A DNA stretch of 6,720 nt from Burkholderiaceae bacterium (GTDB lineage: Bacteria; Pseudomonadota; Gammaproteobacteria; Burkholderiales; Burkholderiaceae_C). Below the pieces are notes generated by a model, which was not told where the DNA came from, searched no databases, and saw only the letters and a program-made list of their open reading frames with translations. The number at the start of each line of letters is the position of its first letter. The stretch's first letter is position 1. Made by a program: the position numbers and the translations under genes. Shown piece by piece: positions 1 through 6,533 of the stretch. The DNA lies in the NCBI GenBank assembly GCA_031256305.1, contig JAIRQU010000010.1, positions 1 to 6,720 on the forward strand, written 5' to 3'.

Positions 1-167
1 ACCAGCAGGATAAAGGCCAGCCCCGTCTGCAAACCCAGAATGGTGGCCGTGGCCTGCCGCACGCCGTAGGACAGGCCATGCGTCATTGACAACACTGCCC
101 CCGCGCCCGGCGAGAGTGCAATCAACCACGCCGCCGCAAAGTAGGCCAGCCAGATTTTGGGATCCAT
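1..167 (-). CDS. LysE/RhtB-family amino acid exporter, N-terminal part (truncated by window edge)
   Basis: Reading leftward from the ATG at 167-165 gives 55 complete codons and no stop before the window edge, so only the N-terminus is present. The visible protein starts MDPKIWLAYF and has a hydrophobic first membrane segment at about residues 5-28. It contains the S-P-G-A-G motif (residues 19-23), then a polar SMTHGLSYGVRQ stretch and the beginning of a second hydrophobic segment. That SPGAG plus 'SM..GL.YG' pattern is characteristic of the LysE/RhtB superfamily of inner-membrane exporters, which move amino acids such as homoserine, threonine or lysine out of the cell. The substrate cannot be told from this fragment. 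The gene is divergent from rlmJ. An AGG lies about 12 bases before the start, rather far for a good ribosome site. Confidence 0.85.
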   Translation of the reverse strand, partial: MDPKIWLAYFAAAWLIALSPGAGAVLSMTHGLSYGVRQATATILGLQTGLAFILL

Positions 168-237
168 GACATAACTGTACCTGGCCCGCTGACCGGTACC
201 GGCTATGACTTGCCCGGTATTGCCTTAGCATTGGCGC
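168..237. promoter_or_regulatory. Divergent intergenic region with a 10-bp palindrome
   Basis: This 70-bp gap lies between two divergently read genes, the LysE-type exporter and rlmJ, so promoters for both directions should lie in or near it. The clearest structure is a perfect 10-bp palindrome, CCGGTACCGG, at 193-202. It could be a regulator half-site pair, but G/C-rich palindromes also arise by chance in this genome. TATGAC at 204-209 resembles a -10 box for rlmJ, but I see no matching -35, so I do not call a specific promoter. Confidence 0.35.
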
Positions 238-1197
238 ATGTTCAGTTATCGGCACGCTTTTCACGCCGGCAACCATGCCGATGCGCTCAAGCATCTGACG
301 CTCATTGGCGCGTTGCGGCACTTGATGCGCAAACCGGGGCCGGTCACGCTGATCGACACCCACGCGGGCGCGGGGCGCTACCGGCTCGACGGCGACATGG
401 CCGCCGCGTCCGGCGAGGCGCGCGCGGGCGTGCTGCGGCTACTGGCCGCACTGCCCGGCCAACCCGACGCCACGCGCGATCAGGCAAATGATTTGCTGGC
501 CGAGTACCGCGCGCTGCTGGCGGCGTTCAACCCGCAAGGGGCGGCGCTGGTCTATCCCGGTTCGCCGCTGGTGCTGCACCACTACATGACCCGGCCCGAA
601 CGCCTGGACGGCGCGATCAGCCGCGACCGGCTGCATCTGTACGAGCTGCACCCCACCGACAGCCGCGCGCTGCTGGCGCTGGCCGCCAGCCTGCCCAGCC
701 GCCGCCGCGTCCATGCCGAACGCGCTGACGGCTTTGCCGCCCTGCGCGCCTTGCTGCCGCCTCCGGCGGATGGCGGCGGATCACGCCGCGCGCTCGCGCT
801 GATTGACCCCAGCTATGAAATCAAGAGCGACTACGCCAAGGTAGAACAGGCCGTGCAGGACGCCTTGCAACGCTTTGCCACCGGCGTCTATCTGGTCTGG
901 TATCCCATCATCGGGCGGGCGCAAGCGCACCAGTTGCCGCGCCGTTTGCAGGCGCTGGCCCGTCAGGCTGGGCGCGATTGGCTGCACGCCAGGCTCAACA
1001 TCGGTCAGTCGAACGCGCACCCAAACGAGGCCGGTCCAACGCTGCGCGCCAGCGGCATGTTCGTTATCAACCCGCCGTATCCATTGGCCGATGCGCTGCG
1101 CGCGGCGCTGCCCGACGTGCTGACAGCGCTGGCGCAAGGGCCGGGGCGGGACTGGCAGGTGGAAACCGGCGCAAGCGCCGCGCCCGCCGTCCGATAA
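238..1197 (+). CDS. rlmJ: 23S rRNA (adenine(2030)-N6)-methyltransferase RlmJ
   Basis: This 319-residue protein matches the RlmJ (YhiR, DUF519) family, which transfers a methyl group from SAM to N6 of A2030 of 23S rRNA in the cytoplasm. The N-terminus [20 protein letters not shown] is almost the same as the E. coli start and carries the HAGN-ADxLKH cofactor motif. Next come the SAM-binding strand with DTHAGAGRY (residues 40-48), YPGSP (106-110), ELHP (136-139), and the catalytic motif D190-P-S-Y-E. E. coli has DPPYE at the last site. WYP (221-223) and [13 protein letters not shown] (271-283) complete the family signature. It is about 40 residues longer than the 280-residue E. coli enzyme, mainly in an Ala/Leu/Pro-rich segment around 65-100, a GGGS loop at 179-182, and the tail. 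The ATG at 238 is fixed by the conserved N-terminus, though no Shine-Dalgarno sequence precedes it. It is the first gene of the rightward block. Confidence 0.95.
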   Translation: MFSYRHAFHAGNHADALKHLTLIGALRHLMRKPGPVTLIDTHAGAGRYRLDGDMAAASGEARAGVLRLLAALPGQPDATRDQANDLLAEYRALLAAFNPQGAALVYPGSPLVLHHYMTRPERLDGAISRDRLHLYELHPTDSRALLALAASLPSRRRVHAERADGFAALRALLPPPADGGGSRRALALIDPSYEIKSDYAKVEQAVQDALQRFATGVYLVWYPIIGRAQAHQLPRRLQALARQAGRDWLHARLNIGQSNAHPNEAGPTLRASGMFVINPPYPLADALRAALPDVLTALAQGPGRDWQVETGASAAPAVR

Positions 1198-1231
1198 TGC
1201 TTGCCGCCCTTTATTTCCCGCGCAACCCACC

Positions 1232-1819
1232 ATGATCGGACGCCTCAGCGGCCTGCTGGCCGAAAAGAACCCGCCAGCCATTCTGGTCGATTGTCAGGGC
1301 GTGGGCTATGACGTGCTGGTGCCGATGAGCACTTTCTACGCGCTGCCCGCGCCCGGCGAGCGCGTCACGCTGTTAACGCACTTTGTCGTGCGCGAGGACG
1401 CGCAAACGCTCTACGGCTTTGCCACGCAGGCCGAGCGTGCGGCCTTCCGCGAACTGCTGCGCGTCAGCGGCGTGGGGCCGCGCACCGCGCTGGCGGTGCT
1501 TTCGGGCATGAGCGTGACCGAACTGGCGCAGGCCGTGGCCGCGCAACAGCCCGTGCGTCTGGTCAAAGTGCCCGGCATCGGCAAGAAAACCGCCGAGCGC
1601 CTGTTGCTGGAACTCAAGGGCAAACTCGGTGCCGACCTGGGCGCGGCTGCCGGCGGCAGCGCCGCTATGCCCGCCGATGGCGCGCAAACCGACATCCTGC
1701 AAGCCCTGCTGGCGCTGGGCTACAGCGACAAGGAAGCCGCCGCCGCGCTCAAGGCGCTGCCGTCCGGCGTGGCCGTCAGCGACGGCATCCGGCTGGCGCT
1801 CAAAGCGCTGGCGCGATAG
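1232..1819 (+). CDS. ruvA: Holliday junction branch migration complex subunit RuvA
   Basis: RuvA forms tetramers that hold the four-way Holliday junction in an open square and load the RuvB motor for branch migration in recombinational repair. The 195-residue length is normal for the family. Domain I (about 1-62, OB fold) begins MIGRLSGLL and carries the acidic pin residues E55 and D56 in [11 protein letters not shown], which keep the DNA strands apart at the crossover. Domain II has the two helix-hairpin-helix motifs, [13 protein letters not shown] (78-90) and [20 protein letters not shown] (113-132). A flexible Ala/Gly linker (about 133-150) leads to domain III (about 151-195, with [12 protein letters not shown]), which contacts RuvB. 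It begins 34 bp after rlmJ, with no evident Shine-Dalgarno sequence, and ends 14 bp before a methyltransferase gene rather than directly before ruvB. ruvC is not in the window. Confidence 0.98.
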   Translation: MIGRLSGLLAEKNPPAILVDCQGVGYDVLVPMSTFYALPAPGERVTLLTHFVVREDAQTLYGFATQAERAAFRELLRVSGVGPRTALAVLSGMSVTELAQAVAAQQPVRLVKVPGIGKKTAERLLLELKGKLGADLGAAAGGSAAMPADGAQTDILQALLALGYSDKEAAAALKALPSGVAVSDGIRLALKALAR

Positions 1820-1833
1820 ACAGAATTTTTCTT

Positions 1834-2649
1834 ATGACCTCTCCAGATCGCATCGCCTATGACGCATGTCCCCTGTGTGAGAGCCGGGACTTTGCGCCCT
1901 CGCGCACAGGCGATTGCTCGCGCCATGCGTTATATAAACAATCCACCGCGAAAGCAGGGACAGCGAACCGATTGACGCCGCTCATGCACTGGTGTGCCTG
2001 CCGCGCTTGCGGTCATGTGTTTACCGATGGCTATTTCACGCCCGATGCGTTCGAGCAACTTACCCAAATCGTCAATCCGGGGCAAATCGTGGGGGCCGAT
2101 TTCGAGCGGCAACGCGTGGTGGCCGCGCGGATGATCGAGAAGGTGTTGCCTTTCGCCACCGGCGGCTTGTGGCTAGACGTGGGGTTTGGCAATGGGGCGT
2201 TGTTAATGACCGCGCATGAATACGGTTTCGAGGCTGTGGGGTGCGATCTGCGTCCAGCGGCGGTTGCGGCGCTGCAAGCCGTTGGCATCGAAGCGCACTT
2301 GAGCGACATCGCTCAACTGAACTTGCCGCACCTTTGTCAGGTCATCAGCATGGCTGACGTGCTGGAACACCTGCCTTACCCCAAGACCGGCCTGGCTGCC
2401 GCGCACGAGCGCCTAGCCGACGGCGGCGTACTGCTGCTATCTATGCCCAACAGTGATGCACCCGCTTGGCATTTGCTCGACCGCATGAAGGTCAACCCGC
2501 ATTGGGACGAGATCGAGCATTACCATAACTTTGGCCGTGCGCGGCTGTACCGTTTGCTGGATGAAATGGGCTTTGTGCCTTTGCGTTACGGCATCAGCGA
2601 ACGTTACCGTGTGTGCATGGAAGTCATCGCGCGCAAAATTTCATCATGA
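1834..2649 (+). CDS. Class I SAM-dependent methyltransferase with Cys-rich (zinc-ribbon-like) N-terminus, substrate unknown
   Basis: This 271-residue protein has a Cys-pair N-terminus, C12-P-L-C15 and C56-R-A-C59-G-H (plus C54), arranged like a zinc ribbon. A Rossmann methyltransferase domain follows. Motif I is [10 protein letters not shown] (residues 114-123, D115-x-G-x-G-x-G121), and the strand ending GCDLR has D138 placed to bind the SAM ribose. The post-I region contains SDIAQL (157-162), then [12 protein letters not shown] (172-183) and [11 protein letters not shown] (196-206). This pattern fits the Methyltransf_23-like group, many members of which act on sugars, lipids or other small molecules and share such a Cys-rich start. 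I do not recognise a specific substrate. The gene sits between ruvA and ruvB, and its TGA overlaps the ruvB ATG. Its GC content by hand count over 1861-2640 is about 60%, visibly below its neighbours, which suggests later acquisition. The ATG at 1834 follows an AT-rich leader with no Shine-Dalgarno sequence. Confidence 0.85.
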   Translation: MTSPDRIAYDACPLCESRDFAPSRTGDCSRHALYKQSTAKAGTANRLTPLMHWCACRACGHVFTDGYFTPDAFEQLTQIVNPGQIVGADFERQRVVAARMIEKVLPFATGGLWLDVGFGNGALLMTAHEYGFEAVGCDLRPAAVAALQAVGIEAHLSDIAQLNLPHLCQVISMADVLEHLPYPKTGLAAAHERLADGGVLLLSMPNSDAPAWHLLDRMKVNPHWDEIEHYHNFGRARLYRLLDEMGFVPLRYGISERYRVCMEVIARKISS

Positions 2650-3722
2650 CCATCCATGTTGACGACTTCGCCCCTGCGCCGCAAGACGCGCCGCGCCTGG
2701 TTTCCAGCGCCCCGGCCTCGGCGCGCGAGCAGGCCATTGAGCGCGCGCTGCGCCCCAAATTGCTCGATGAATATGTCGGCCAGGCCAAGGCGCGCGAGCA
2801 GCTTGAAATCTTTATCAGCGCGGCCAAGAAGCGCGGCGAAGCGCTGGACCATGTGTTGCTGTTCGGCCCGCCAGGGCTGGGCAAGACCACGCTGGCGCAC
2901 ATCATCGCGCACGAGCTGGGCGTGGCGCTGCGCCAGACCAGCGGGCCGGTGCTGGAAAAGCCCAAGGATCTGGCCGCCATCCTGACCAGCCTGGAAAAGA
3001 ACGATGTGCTGTTCATCGACGAGATTCACCGCCTCTCACCGGTGGTCGAGGAAATCCTCTACCCCGCGCTGGAGGACTACCAGATCGACATCCTGATCGG
3101 CGAAGGGCCAGCCGCGCGCTCCATCAAACTGGATGTGCAGCCCTTCACGCTGGTGGGCGCGACCACGCGCGCGGGGATGCTGACCAATCCGCTGCGCGAC
3201 CGCTTCGGCATCGTCTCGCGGCTGGAGTTCTACACGCCCGATGAACTGGCGCGCATCGTCGCGCGTTCGGCGGGCCTGCTCAACGTGCCCGCCGAACCGG
3301 AAGGCGCGTTCGAGATCGCGCGCCGCTCGCGCGGCACTCCGCGCATCGCCAACCGGCTGCTGCGCCGGGTGCGCGACTACGCCGACGTGCAAGGCGATGG
3401 ACGCATCACCTTGGCAACCGCGCACGCGGCGCTGGCCATGCTGGACGTGGACCCGCAGGGCTTTGACGTGATGGACCGCAAGCTGCTCGAAGCGGTGATC
3501 CACCGCTTTGACGGCGGTCCGGTCGGGCTGGACAATATTGCCGCCAGCATTGGCGAGGAACCGGATACCATCGAGGACGTGATTGAGCCGTATCTGATCC
3601 AGCAAGGCTACCTGCAACGCACCCCGCGCGGGCGCGTGGCCACGCTGGCGGCCTGGCGGCATCTGGGGCTAAAACCCCCCGGCGCCAGCAGCGAAGCCGG
3701 GCCGTTGTTTGCGGCGGCGTAA
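2646..3722 (+). CDS. ruvB: Holliday junction branch migration DNA helicase RuvB
   Basis: RuvB is the AAA+ hexameric motor that pumps DNA through the RuvA-bound junction. I choose the ATG at 2646, giving 358 residues. The protein then begins [12 protein letters not shown], as betaproteobacterial RuvB proteins do, and an upstream in-frame ATG at 2613 would add only 11 uncharacteristic residues. Visible motifs are Walker A GPPGLGKT (74-81), Walker B FIDEIH with D125/E126, and sensor 1 GATTR (171-175). The arginine finger lies in NPLRDRFG (R184) and sensor 2 in [12 protein letters not shown] (230-241). The C-terminal winged helix includes [28 protein letters not shown] and ends in the DNA-contacting RTPRGR (325-330). 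The ATG overlaps the preceding methyltransferase stop (ATGA), with no separate Shine-Dalgarno sequence, so its translation is probably coupled to that gene. Confidence 0.98.
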   Translation: MTIHVDDFAPAPQDAPRLVSSAPASAREQAIERALRPKLLDEYVGQAKAREQLEIFISAAKKRGEALDHVLLFGPPGLGKTTLAHIIAHELGVALRQTSGPVLEKPKDLAAILTSLEKNDVLFIDEIHRLSPVVEEILYPALEDYQIDILIGEGPAARSIKLDVQPFTLVGATTRAGMLTNPLRDRFGIVSRLEFYTPDELARIVARSAGLLNVPAEPEGAFEIARRSRGTPRIANRLLRRVRDYADVQGDGRITLATAHAALAMLDVDPQGFDVMDRKLLEAVIHRFDGGPVGLDNIAASIGEEPDTIEDVIEPYLIQQGYLQRTPRGRVATLAAWRHLGLKPPGASSEAGPLFAAA

Positions 3723-3742
3723 AGCGCGGTGCGGCATGACTG

Positions 3743-4546
3743 ATGTCAATCATGACCGATGAATTCACGCTCGAATGGGCCGCCCTCAGCGACGTGGGCC
3801 GCAAGCGCGCCAACAATGAAGACGCGGTGCGCGTTGAACCGGAGTACCGCTTGGCCGTGCTGGCCGACGGCATGGGCGGCTACAACGCGGGCGAGGTCGC
3901 CAGCCGCATGACCGTGGCAAATGTCGGCGACGCGCTGATCGGCTGGGTACAGGACGCCGCCGCTCGCCTGGCCGACCCGCGCGGCGCGCCTTTTACCGTG
4001 GCCGCCGCGCTCCAGGCGCTGCAAGCCTGCGCGGACGAGGCCAACCGCGCCATCTTCGACGACGCCAACGCCCAGCCCGAACACGCGGGCATGGGCACCA
4101 CGCTGGTCGCGGCGCTGGTCTATCAAGGGCAACTGCTGATCGGCCACGTCGGCGATTCGCGCGCCTACCGTTGGCGCGGCGGCGCGCTGGCGCAGCTCAC
4201 GCGCGACCATTCGGTGTTGCAGGCGCAGGTGGACGTGGGCCTGCTCACGCCCGAACAAGCCGCCGCCGCCTGGCGCTACCGCGGTCTGCTCACGCGCGGA
4301 CTGGGCGTGGAAGACACGGTGCTGCTGGACACGCAGGCCGAACCCCTGCAACCGGGCGACATCTGCCTGCTATGCTCGGATGGCCTAACCGACATGGTCA
4401 GCGACGCCGAAATCGCCGCCGTGCTGGGCAGTGGCCTGCCCCTGCCCAGCATGGCCCAAGTACTCATAGCCCAAGCCAACACTGCGGGTGGACGCGACAA
4501 CATCACCGTGGCGCTGCTGCGGGCTGGGAGTAAAGAAGCCAGTTGA
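3743..4546 (+). CDS. PP2C-family serine/threonine protein phosphatase
   Basis: This 267-residue protein is a metal-dependent (Mg/Mn) PP2C phosphatase of the bacterial Stp/PrpC type, a cytoplasmic enzyme that removes phosphate from Ser/Thr residues of proteins. The family motifs appear in order: SDVGRKRANNEDA (16-28), LAVLADGMGGYNAGEVAS (38-54, metal-binding D42-G43), GMGTTLVAALV (116-126), LIGHVGDSRAYRWRGG (132-147), LTRDHS (152-157), LLCSDGLTDMV (209-219, metal-binding D213), and GGRDNITVALL (249-259, metal-binding D252). All metal-site acids are present, so it should be active. There is no membrane segment or extra domain. It starts 20 bp after ruvB. A second ATG three codons in (3752) is an equally possible start, and neither has a clear ribosome site. 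The partner kinase and FHA protein that often accompany such genes are not in the window. Confidence 0.93.
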   Translation: MSIMTDEFTLEWAALSDVGRKRANNEDAVRVEPEYRLAVLADGMGGYNAGEVASRMTVANVGDALIGWVQDAAARLADPRGAPFTVAAALQALQACADEANRAIFDDANAQPEHAGMGTTLVAALVYQGQLLIGHVGDSRAYRWRGGALAQLTRDHSVLQAQVDVGLLTPEQAAAAWRYRGLLTRGLGVEDTVLLDTQAEPLQPGDICLLCSDGLTDMVSDAEIAAVLGSGLPLPSMAQVLIAQANTAGGRDNITVALLRAGSKEAS

Positions 4547-4567
4547 ATGACGAGGACAACCCTTTGA

Positions 4568-4590
4568 GGCGCAAAGCAGGATTTCGCGCC
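4568..4590 (+). other. Small imperfect hairpin between the phosphatase and ychN-like genes
   Basis: GGCGC at 4568-4572 pairs with GCGCC at 4586-4590. AAA at 4573-4575 pairs with TTT at 4582-4584, with one C bulged at 4585 and the 6-base loop GCAGGA. No T-run follows, so it is not a standard intrinsic terminator. It could be an attenuating or mRNA-processing stem within the 73-bp gap, or chance pairing. Confidence 0.25.
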
Positions 4591-4619
4591 GAACGCATAG
4601 TCCCGAACGGTTCCTGACC

Positions 4620-4976
4620 ATGCAAAAAATACTCATCATCATTCATGCGCCGCCCTATGGCAGCGAGCGCTGTCTGTCCGCGCTGCGGCTGGCACTGGCG
4701 CTGGTTGAGCGCGATAGCGACAAGCCGCTGCTCGACGTGTTCCTGATGTCCGACGCCACTGTACTGGGTCTGCCCGGCCAGCAGGACGCATCGGGCAACA
4801 CCCTGCAAACAATGGTGGAACAGCTCACCGACCACGGCGTGCCGGTGCGCCTGTGCAAGACCTGTGCGGGCAACCGCGGGCTGCTGGCGCTCAAGCTGAT
4901 AGACGGCGTGGCGATTGGCACGCTGGCCGAACTGACCGAGATGACTTTGCAGGCGGATAAGGTGCTTACGTTCTGA
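4620..4976 (+). CDS. ychN: DsrE/DsrF-like small protein, closely similar to E. coli YchN
   Basis: This 118-residue protein reads almost collinearly with E. coli YchN (117 residues). Matching blocks are the start MQKILII, the motif APPYGSE (10-16), the helix LRLALAL (22-28), the strand FLMSDA (41-46), GLPGQ (50-54), VPVRLCKTC (74-82), LIDGV-IGTL-EL (93-105), and the end ADKVLTF. The family adopts the DsrE/DsrF/TusD alpha/beta fold and is usually an oligomeric cytoplasmic protein. Some relatives carry sulfur as a persulfide on a conserved cysteine. C79-x-x-C82 lies in the expected position near that active site, and C18 is an additional cysteine. The exact function of YchN is not established, so a sulfur-transfer role is inference from the fold. 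The start is fixed by the conserved N-terminus; no strong Shine-Dalgarno sequence precedes it. It is the last gene of the rightward block. Confidence 0.9.
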   Translation: MQKILIIIHAPPYGSERCLSALRLALALVERDSDKPLLDVFLMSDATVLGLPGQQDASGNTLQTMVEQLTDHGVPVRLCKTCAGNRGLLALKLIDGVAIGTLAELTEMTLQADKVLTF

Positions 4977-4982
4977 TGCAGT

Positions 4983-5007
4983 CCGCGCGGGTTGTGTGAA
5001 CCGCGGG
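4983..5007. terminator. Possible bidirectional terminator hairpin at the convergent ychN/radA ends
   Basis: In the 54-bp gap between the convergent stop codons, GGTT at 4990-4993 pairs with AACC at 4999-5002 around the loop GTGTG. The stem continues as CGC (4986-4988) with GCG (5003-5005) and CC (4983-4984) with GG (5006-5007), each step needing a one-base G bulge on the left arm. The position suits a shared transcription stop, but there is no T-tract on either side, so it would not be a classic intrinsic terminator. Confidence 0.3.
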
Positions 5008-5030
5008 CGACCCTCAGCGCTTGGCCGGCC

Positions 5031-6470
5031 TTACCCCGCCGCTTCCATATCGCGTACCGCCGCCAGCGCTTGTTCGATGCGTTCGACCGGGTACAAGGTC
5101 AGTCCCTCCAGATCGCGCAGGGGGCGCTTGGGCGCGTTGGCCTTGGGCACCAGGGCGGCGGCAAAGCCGAGCTTGGCGGCTTCCTTCAGGCGCTCCTGAC
5201 CGCGCGGAGCGGGGCGCACTTCGCCGGCCAGTCCCACTTCGCCGAACGCCACCAGCCCCTTGGGCAGCGGTTTGCCGCGCAGCGATGAGTGGATCGCCAG
5301 CAGCACCGCCAAGTCCGCCGCCGGTTCGCCGATGCGCACGCCGCCCACAGCGTTGACGAACACGTCCTGATCGCCGCAGGCCACGCCCGCGTGGCGGTGC
5401 AGCACCGCCAGCAGCATCGCCAGCCGCTCGCGGTCCAGCCCCACCGACAGCCGCCGCGGGCTGGGGCCGCCCGCGTCCACCAGCGCTTGCACTTCAACCA
5501 GCAGCGGGCGCGTGCCTTCCAGCGTGACCAGCACGCAACTGCCGGGCACCGGCTGCGCGTGCGGCGTCAGAAAAATCGCGCTGGGGTTGCTCACGCCCTT
5601 GAGGCCCCGCTCGGTCATGGCGAATACGCCGATTTCGCCCGCCGCGCCAAAGCGGTTTTTGATGGCGCGGATCAGGCGAAAGCTCGAATGCGTGTCGCCC
5701 TCGAAGTACAGCACCGTGTCCACCATGTGCTCCAGCACGCGCGGGCCGGCCAGTTGCCCGTCCTTGGTCACGTGGCCCACCAGCACCACCGCGCCGCCGC
5801 TGGTCTTGGCCCAGCGCGTCAGGTGTGCGGCGCACTCGCGCACCTGCGCCACGCTGCCCGGCGCGCTGGTGAGCTGGTCGGAATACAGCGTTTGAATGGA
5901 GTCGATCACCGCCACTGCCGGTTGCCGTTCGGTTAGCGTGGTCAGGATTTTTTCGAGCTGGATTTCAGCCAGCACCGCCACTGGCGAGCCGGCCAGCCCC
6001 AGCCGCCGTGCGCGCAGCGCCACCTGTGCGCCGCTCTCTTCGCCGGTCACGTACAGCGTCGCCAGGCCGGTCGCTTCTGATACGTCAGCTACAGATGTTG
6101 TAGCGCCGCGCTCCAGCGCGTCCAGCGCCTGCAACAGCAGCGTCGATTTGCCGATACCCGGATCGCCGCCGATCAGCACCACGCCGCCCGCGACGATGCC
6201 CCCGCCCAGCACGCGGTCCAGCTCGGCCTGCCCGGTGGGCGTGCGCGCGATGTCCTCGGCCTCGATCTCGGCCAGCCGCCGCACCTGGTCCGACGGCGTC
6301 AGCGCCGCGAATGCGCCGCTCAGCCGGTTTTTGCCCGGCGCGCTCGTCGCCGGTTCGGCCACCGTTTCCACCAGCGTGTTCCAGGCCGTGCAAGCCGGGC
6401 AGCGGCCCAGCCAGCGCGGGCTGCTGGCGCCGCAGGTCTGGCAAACATAGAGGGGGCGTTCTTTGGCCAT
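5031..6470 (-). CDS. radA: DNA repair and branch migration ATPase RadA (Sms), with an unusual in-frame insertion
   Basis: RadA is a RecA-like ATPase that helps process recombination intermediates by driving branch migration. The protein starts MAKERPLYVCQTCG. It has the four-Cys zinc finger (C10, C13, C24, C27), Walker A GGDPGIGKST (101-110), and Walker B VAVID (186-190). The RadA-specific KNRFG motif lies at 271-275. A C-terminal Lon-protease-like domain (about 300-479) includes LVEVQALVD, GGPSPRRLSVGLDRERLAMLLAVL and FGEVGLAGEVRP. At 479 residues it is longer than the usual roughly 450-460. The excess is largely one segment at about residues 122-136 (GATTSVADVSEATGL), between the Walker A helix and the LYVTGEES strand, where relatives I recall have only a few residues. 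The start ATG (6470-6468) is supported by the conserved N-terminus but has no clear Shine-Dalgarno sequence. It converges on the ychN-like gene and diverges from the panE-like gene. Confidence 0.97.
   Translation of the reverse strand: MAKERPLYVCQTCGASSPRWLGRCPACTAWNTLVETVAEPATSAPGKNRLSGAFAALTPSDQVRRLAEIEAEDIARTPTGQAELDRVLGGGIVAGGVVLIGGDPGIGKSTLLLQALDALERGATTSVADVSEATGLATLYVTGEESGAQVALRARRLGLAGSPVAVLAEIQLEKILTTLTERQPAVAVIDSIQTLYSDQLTSAPGSVAQVRECAAHLTRWAKTSGGAVVLVGHVTKDGQLAGPRVLEHMVDTVLYFEGDTHSSFRLIRAIKNRFGAAGEIGVFAMTERGLKGVSNPSAIFLTPHAQPVPGSCVLVTLEGTRPLLVEVQALVDAGGPSPRRLSVGLDRERLAMLLAVLHRHAGVACGDQDVFVNAVGGVRIGEPAADLAVLLAIHSSLRGKPLPKGLVAFGEVGLAGEVRPAPRGQERLKEAAKLGFAAALVPKANAPKRPLRDLEGLTLYPVERIEQALAAVRDMEAAG
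6063..6107. repeat. AT-richer insertion with inverted repeat inside radA, possible small interspersed repeat
   Basis: GCTACA (6088-6093) and TGTAGC (6099-6104) form a perfect 6-bp inverted repeat around the spacer GATGT. The segment is clearly richer in A/T than the rest of radA. On the coding strand it uses codons such as ACA, TCT, GTA, TCA and GCT that are rare in the flanking GC-rich sequence. It encodes the extra residues of RadA at about 122-136 and keeps the frame. Comamonadaceae genomes, as I recall, carry many short repeats ending in GCTA-N-TAGC-like stems; this may be a degenerate copy. The outer boundaries are approximate. Confidence 0.45.
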
Positions 6471-6533
6471 AGGGCATCATTGTCGCCCGCGCCGGGATAG
6501 CATCACCCTATCCGCTTCAGGAAAGAACGACTC
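6471..6533. promoter_or_regulatory. Divergent radA/panE intergenic region with an inverted repeat
   Basis: The 63-bp gap separates leftward radA from the rightward panE-like gene. It contains GGATAG (6495-6500) and CTATCC (6508-6513), perfect 6-bp arms around a 7-base spacer. This could be an operator shared by both genes or a stem in the panE mRNA leader just ahead of its ribosome site. I could not identify a convincing -35/-10 pair on either strand. Confidence 0.35.
6519..6525 (+). promoter_or_regulatory. Shine-Dalgarno site of the panE-like gene
   Basis: AGGAAAG ends 8 bases before the ATG at 6534, a standard spacing. It is the only strong Shine-Dalgarno sequence I see ahead of any start codon in this window, and it fixes the start of the last gene. 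Confidence 0.75.

Noticed and set aside
204..209. TATGAC as a -10 promoter box for rlmJ
   Set aside because: It matches four of six consensus bases, but nothing resembling a -35 element occurs 16-18 bp upstream.
2613..2645. An upstream in-frame ATG that would extend RuvB by 11 residues
   Set aside because: The extension does not resemble RuvB N-termini, has no ribosome site, and lies within the methyltransferase gene. The ATG at 2646 gives the expected [12 protein letters not shown] start.
3036..3662. 208-codon open frame on the - strand opposite ruvB
   Set aside because: It is a compositional shadow, an Arg/Ala/Gln-rich translation with no domain, lying wholly within ruvB.
3746..4351. 201-codon open frame on the - strand opposite the PP2C gene
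   Set aside because: It is a shadow frame: all PP2C motifs are intact on the + strand and the antisense product has no recognisable pattern.
5023..5030. 8-bp palindrome GGCCGGCC next to the radA stop
   Set aside because: Such G/C palindromes are expected by chance in a genome of this composition, and no loop or T-run makes it a terminator.
5289..5936. Long open frame on the + strand opposite radA (also 5896-6450 and several others)
   Set aside because: These are shadows of the GC-rich radA coding sequence. Their His/Arg/Ala-rich or Ser/Ala-rich translations match no family, while the minus strand encodes full-length RadA with all motifs.
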